A stretch of DNA of 64,000 bases from Amphiura filiformis. Taxonomy: Eukaryota > Echinodermata > Ophiuroidea > Amphilepidida > Amphiuridae. Each line of letters starts with the position of its first letter. Position 1 is the stretch's first letter. Where the stretch lies: NCBI RefSeq assembly GCF_039555335.1, contig NC_092637.1:38094526-38158525 (forward strand). Reading direction: 5' to 3'. Shown piece by piece: positions 63,301-64,000 of this stretch. The notes beneath the pieces are model-generated. The model worked only from the letters and a program-made list of their open reading frames with translations, was not told the DNA's origin and ran no database searches. The position numbers were made by a program, and so were the translations under genes.

Positions 63301-63540
63301 TGAAGACGCAGTTGTACCGACAAAACGTCCTTGACTATATTATGGCTGAACTATAATATTTCTACCTTTGTCAGATGGAGTAGCCAGTCAAACACACATT
63401 TTATTAGAGTGTACCTAATCAAGTCTGTTCTTAATGCTTCTTCTCAGATTGTCCCAATAAGTGTCAGCATGATGGAACTCCGAATGCCAATGAATGCACA
63501 TGTTCTTGTCAGAACGGATGGTTGGGAACATCTTGTCAAA
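46891..63540 (+). CDS. Gene C: secreted CAP + EGF-like protein, 3' end outside
   Basis: Exons: 46891-46959, 50753-50801, 53036-53184, 54269-54481, 60336-60439, 61948-62045, 62354-62382 and 63448-63540, with GT/AG borders. They encode a signal peptide (MAAIVLFLLALTS), a propeptide with a Lys-Arg before QTTG (likely cleavage site), the CAP domain (HNELRGQVSP; AEQWAAACTKGHDRGGQN; WYDEYKNYNYD; GHYTQVVW; CNYSPMGN), a hinge (RPYEEGPSCAGC, WCYENKC) and an EGF-like domain (CTCSCQNGWLGTSCQ). Of the usual CAP His-Glu-Glu-His set, both His and the second Glu are visible, but the GEN Glu is Gln. Exon 62354-62382 is 29 nt against 30 nt in gene B; the lost base lies in the run after TGT and shifts the EGF exon out of frame. 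A ShKT exon is expected beyond 64000. Related to the GLIPR/CRISP family; I cannot assign a symbol. Confidence 0.85.
47916..48667. mobile_element. TTAA-flanked element, 752 bp, only in copy 2
   Basis: TTAA at 47912-47915 and 48668-48671. Short inverted ends AGGTCCGTAACCC / (reversed) AGGGGGTAACCC. Copy 1 has the empty site CTTTAAGTG at 7898-7906. A tRNA-like stretch lies in its middle. Confidence 0.85.
48203..48278 (+). other. tRNA-like sequence inside the TTAA element
   Basis: TAGCTCAATTGGCTAGCGCG (D arm and A-box-like) and GGTTCAAAACC (B-box-like) are followed by T6. The acceptor arms do not pair and the T stem has a mismatch, so it is not a working tRNA by eye. It may be a captured Pol III promoter. 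Confidence 0.5.
50885..51022. repeat. CT microsatellite
   Basis: About 140 bp of (CT)n with a few interruptions; marks the right edge of duplication copy 2. Confidence 0.95.
51023..52200. other. Gene C intron 2, no gene seen
   Basis: Unique-looking AT-rich sequence, with a GGGGGGGGGGC run near 52080 next to GGCTGTGCAATAATTAAGA, a phrase also near 4951 (GGGCTGTGCAATAA) and so probably a dispersed element end. Confidence 0.4.
52223..52455. mobile_element. Left half of the 41390-42052 palindromic MITE
   Basis: Follows TTAA at 52219-52222, starts GGGATGGGGTATGAACGTTT and runs through TCGAATTGCATTCTGAATAC to about 52455, where homology stops before the mirror arm. Confidence 0.8.
52541..52645. 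mobile_element. Small Harbinger-type MITE, TAA target
   Basis: TAA at 52538-52540 and 52646-52648 flank ends AGTCATGTTTACACGGTCGG and (reversed) AGTCGTAATCACACGGTCGG. The ends match the 3.4-kb element at 197-3583. Confidence 0.8.
52813..52952. mobile_element. Small Harbinger-type MITE, second copy
   Basis: Ends GTTGTGTTCACACGGTCGG and (reversed) GCCGTGTTCACACGGTCGG, with repeated TTACCGGTAATAA words inside. Flanks ATA and TTA are consistent with a worn TWA target. Confidence 0.72.
53256..53611. mobile_element. TTAA-flanked MITE in gene C intron 3
   Basis: TTAA at 53252-53255 and 53612-53615; same family as 42748-43118 but in a different intron of the paralog, so an independent insertion. 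Both copies lie in the same direction relative to their gene. Confidence 0.88.
54778..55025 (-). mobile_element. tRNA-derived SINE
   Basis: On the minus strand: GGTCGTGGGTTCGAGCTCC (B-box region), then TGCCCTTGAGTAAGGCACTT, then CTCCACCCAGTTGCACAAAT and GGGTACGGCC. This head-body order, with the CCTTGxGxAAGxCACTTT motif, is the common deuterostome SINE2 pattern. It lies in gene C intron 4. Confidence 0.82.
55246..56782. other. Gene C intron 4, unassigned part
   Basis: Several overlapping open frames of 70-90 codons occur here, but none resembles a family, and none has exon borders that fit the gene. The local base composition (55300-55990) is more GC-rich than the surroundings. Function unknown. 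Confidence 0.35.
56783..56855 (-). other. tRNA-like sequence, probable SINE head
   Basis: Minus strand: TAGTTGGTCTAGTGGTCTTG (A-box-like) and GAGATCGATTCCCACC (B-box-like) at tRNA spacing. Stems do not pair well enough for a functional tRNA. Confidence 0.5.
57113..57189 (+). other. tRNA-like sequence
   Basis: TTAGCTCAATGGTAGAGCAT gives a good D arm, GGTTCGAGTCC a B box, and GCTGTCA / TGCCAGC pair as an acceptor at six of seven positions. Two extra bases before the D arm and a poor T stem argue against a working gene. Confidence 0.45.
57240..57306. repeat. TTTA microsatellite
   Basis: About 16 uninterrupted TTTA units. Confidence 0.97.
58035..58624. mobile_element. TAA-flanked TIR element carrying telomere-type repeats
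   Basis: The inverted ends TTTCTTTCTGCAACCATAAT (then GGGCCGCAAT at left, GGCCCACAAT mirrored at right) are flanked by TAA at 58032-58034 and 58625-58627. Inside are a TTAGGG array (58106-58294) and a tRNA-like stretch (B box GGTTCGAACCC near 58444). No open frame of note. TAA suggests a Harbinger-type target, by inference. Confidence 0.75.
58106..58294 (+). repeat. Interstitial telomeric array (TTAGGG)n
   Basis: About 30 units, mostly exact TTAGGG, with TTAGGGG and a few TTAGGGTCTTA variants at the left edge. The orientation is G-rich on the plus strand. Confidence 0.97.
59794..60219 (+). other. Unassigned 141-codon open frame in gene C intron 4
   Basis: This is the second longest open frame in the window (154 codons is the longest, across simple repeats). 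I recognise no domain; the C-terminal part is Ser/Asn-rich. Around 59987-60039 an inverted word pair (CATGTTAGT / ACTAACATG) brackets GC-richer sequence, suggesting repeat-derived DNA. It probably is not a gene. Confidence 0.2.
60600..61020 (+). repeat. Dispersed repeat, two tandem copies
   Basis: The order GAAATGACxCTxTTAGAAGA, then CCCAGATC, occurs at about 60745 and 60925; the first copy also has CCTTTCAAGTAGGGTCGGTC. A reversed relative is at 33500-33720. Confidence 0.7.
62959..63097. repeat. 139-bp near-perfect palindrome
   Basis: TATGAGCAGGTTTTTAAGTC through CACTGACTATCCAGTG to GACTTAAAAACCTTGCTCAT forms one hairpin with a very short loop. It lies in the intron before the EGF exon of gene C and is probably a foldback MITE. 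Confidence 0.9.
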
Positions 63541-63596
63541 GTAAGTAGGCTTATCTTGCTTATAGAGTACTTTTAAAATTACCTCATTACCTTACA

Positions 63597-64000
63597 GGAG
63601 ACTGTAAAAATAATGTTGAAACACGGTTATTTGATGACATTATAACGGAGTCATTTTTAAAGAAAAGTTGAACAACGATGACGCTATTTATCTTAAATCT
63701 TGTTTGCATCTTTGCAAGGGGAAGACACATGTTTAAAGGTTTTAGAACATCAGCAAAAAGAATACAACTTTTTATCATAAAGTGTAATATATAACTCATA
63801 TTTACCTCTAATTTAAACTATGAAATATATGTAAATAGCGCTTTCAACTTGCACACATAAAAAATTACCAAAATAAAGCAGGAAAATAGTAATGATTTGA
63901 TATAGAAACGAAAATTTATGTTAAAAATTGCTAAAAAAATATAATTATAATTATGTGTATGTCATAATTGGAGTTGATCCCTTAAAATAAAAGTGGATTG
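63597..64000 (+). repeat. Intragenic repeat of the exon 6-7 region of gene C
   Basis: CAGGAGACTGTAAAAATAAT at 63597 resembles the exon 7 start CAGGAGATTGTAAAAAGACG at 62351. Beyond it, TTTGATGACAT, then GAAAAGTTGAACAA, then CTTGTTTGCATCTTTGCAAG match the intron before exon 6 (61646-61735). The donor after the exon-7-like piece is weak (GTTATT), so it may be dead. Confidence 0.65.

Noticed and set aside
1-64000. CRISPR array, operon or other prokaryotic features
   Set aside because: The gene structure, introns and repeats are those of an animal nuclear genome; tandem units here lack spacers.
1-64000. Retrovirus- or Polinton-like elements
   Set aside because: I saw no LTR pairs, gag/pol/env-like frames or capsid genes; the only reverse-transcriptase sequence is of LINE type.

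Overview
This is an animal nuclear window: small phase-consistent exons with GT..AG introns, tRNA-derived SINEs, LINE remnants, many TTAA-, TA- and TAA-flanked miniature transposons, and an internal TTAGGG array. The family content (secreted CAP + EGF-like + ShKT proteins), the TTAGGG repeats and the style of the repeats suggest a marine deuterostome, most likely an echinoderm. The species cannot be named from sequence alone.

The only host genes I can support are three related secreted-protein genes. Gene A (+, 6547-20635) joins signal peptide, propeptide, a short linker and one ShKT domain, about 80 aa, with no CAP domain. Gene B (-, 44402 down to 26552) reads signal peptide, propeptide, CAP domain, cysteine hinge, EGF-like domain, ShKT domain and a short tail, about 321 aa over 11 exons. 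Gene C (+, from 46891, running off the right edge) has the same order through the EGF-like exon. B and C are head to head, 2.5 kb apart. All three have a TATA box 91 bp upstream of the ATG, in a shared core-promoter block.

Layout: 0.2-3.6 kb, a 3.4-kb PIF/Harbinger-type element with a Myb/SANT-like reading frame. 3.8-11.8 kb, copy 1 of a recent segmental duplication carrying gene A exons 1-2. 11.8-20.7 kb, repeat-rich introns and the distal exons of gene A. 20.7-26.5 kb, repeats between the 3' ends of A and B. 26.5-44.4 kb, gene B with introns full of miniature transposons and a LINE split by one of them. 44.45-51.0 kb, copy 2 of the duplication: the B/C intergenic region plus exons 1-2 of C. 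51-64 kb, the rest of C, including a 590-bp transposon-like element that carries the TTAGGG array.

The two duplicate copies act as a dated comparison. Several elements sit in only one copy, so empty and filled sites can be read directly: a Helitron, TTAA elements and a TA element. Genes B and C each carry a one-base indel at a homopolymer inside an exon; these may be real lesions or assembly errors.

I read the locus as an old inverted duplication that made the head-to-head pair, followed by a recent duplication that placed the head of C in front of an older distal linker-ShKT tail, giving the CAP-less gene A.
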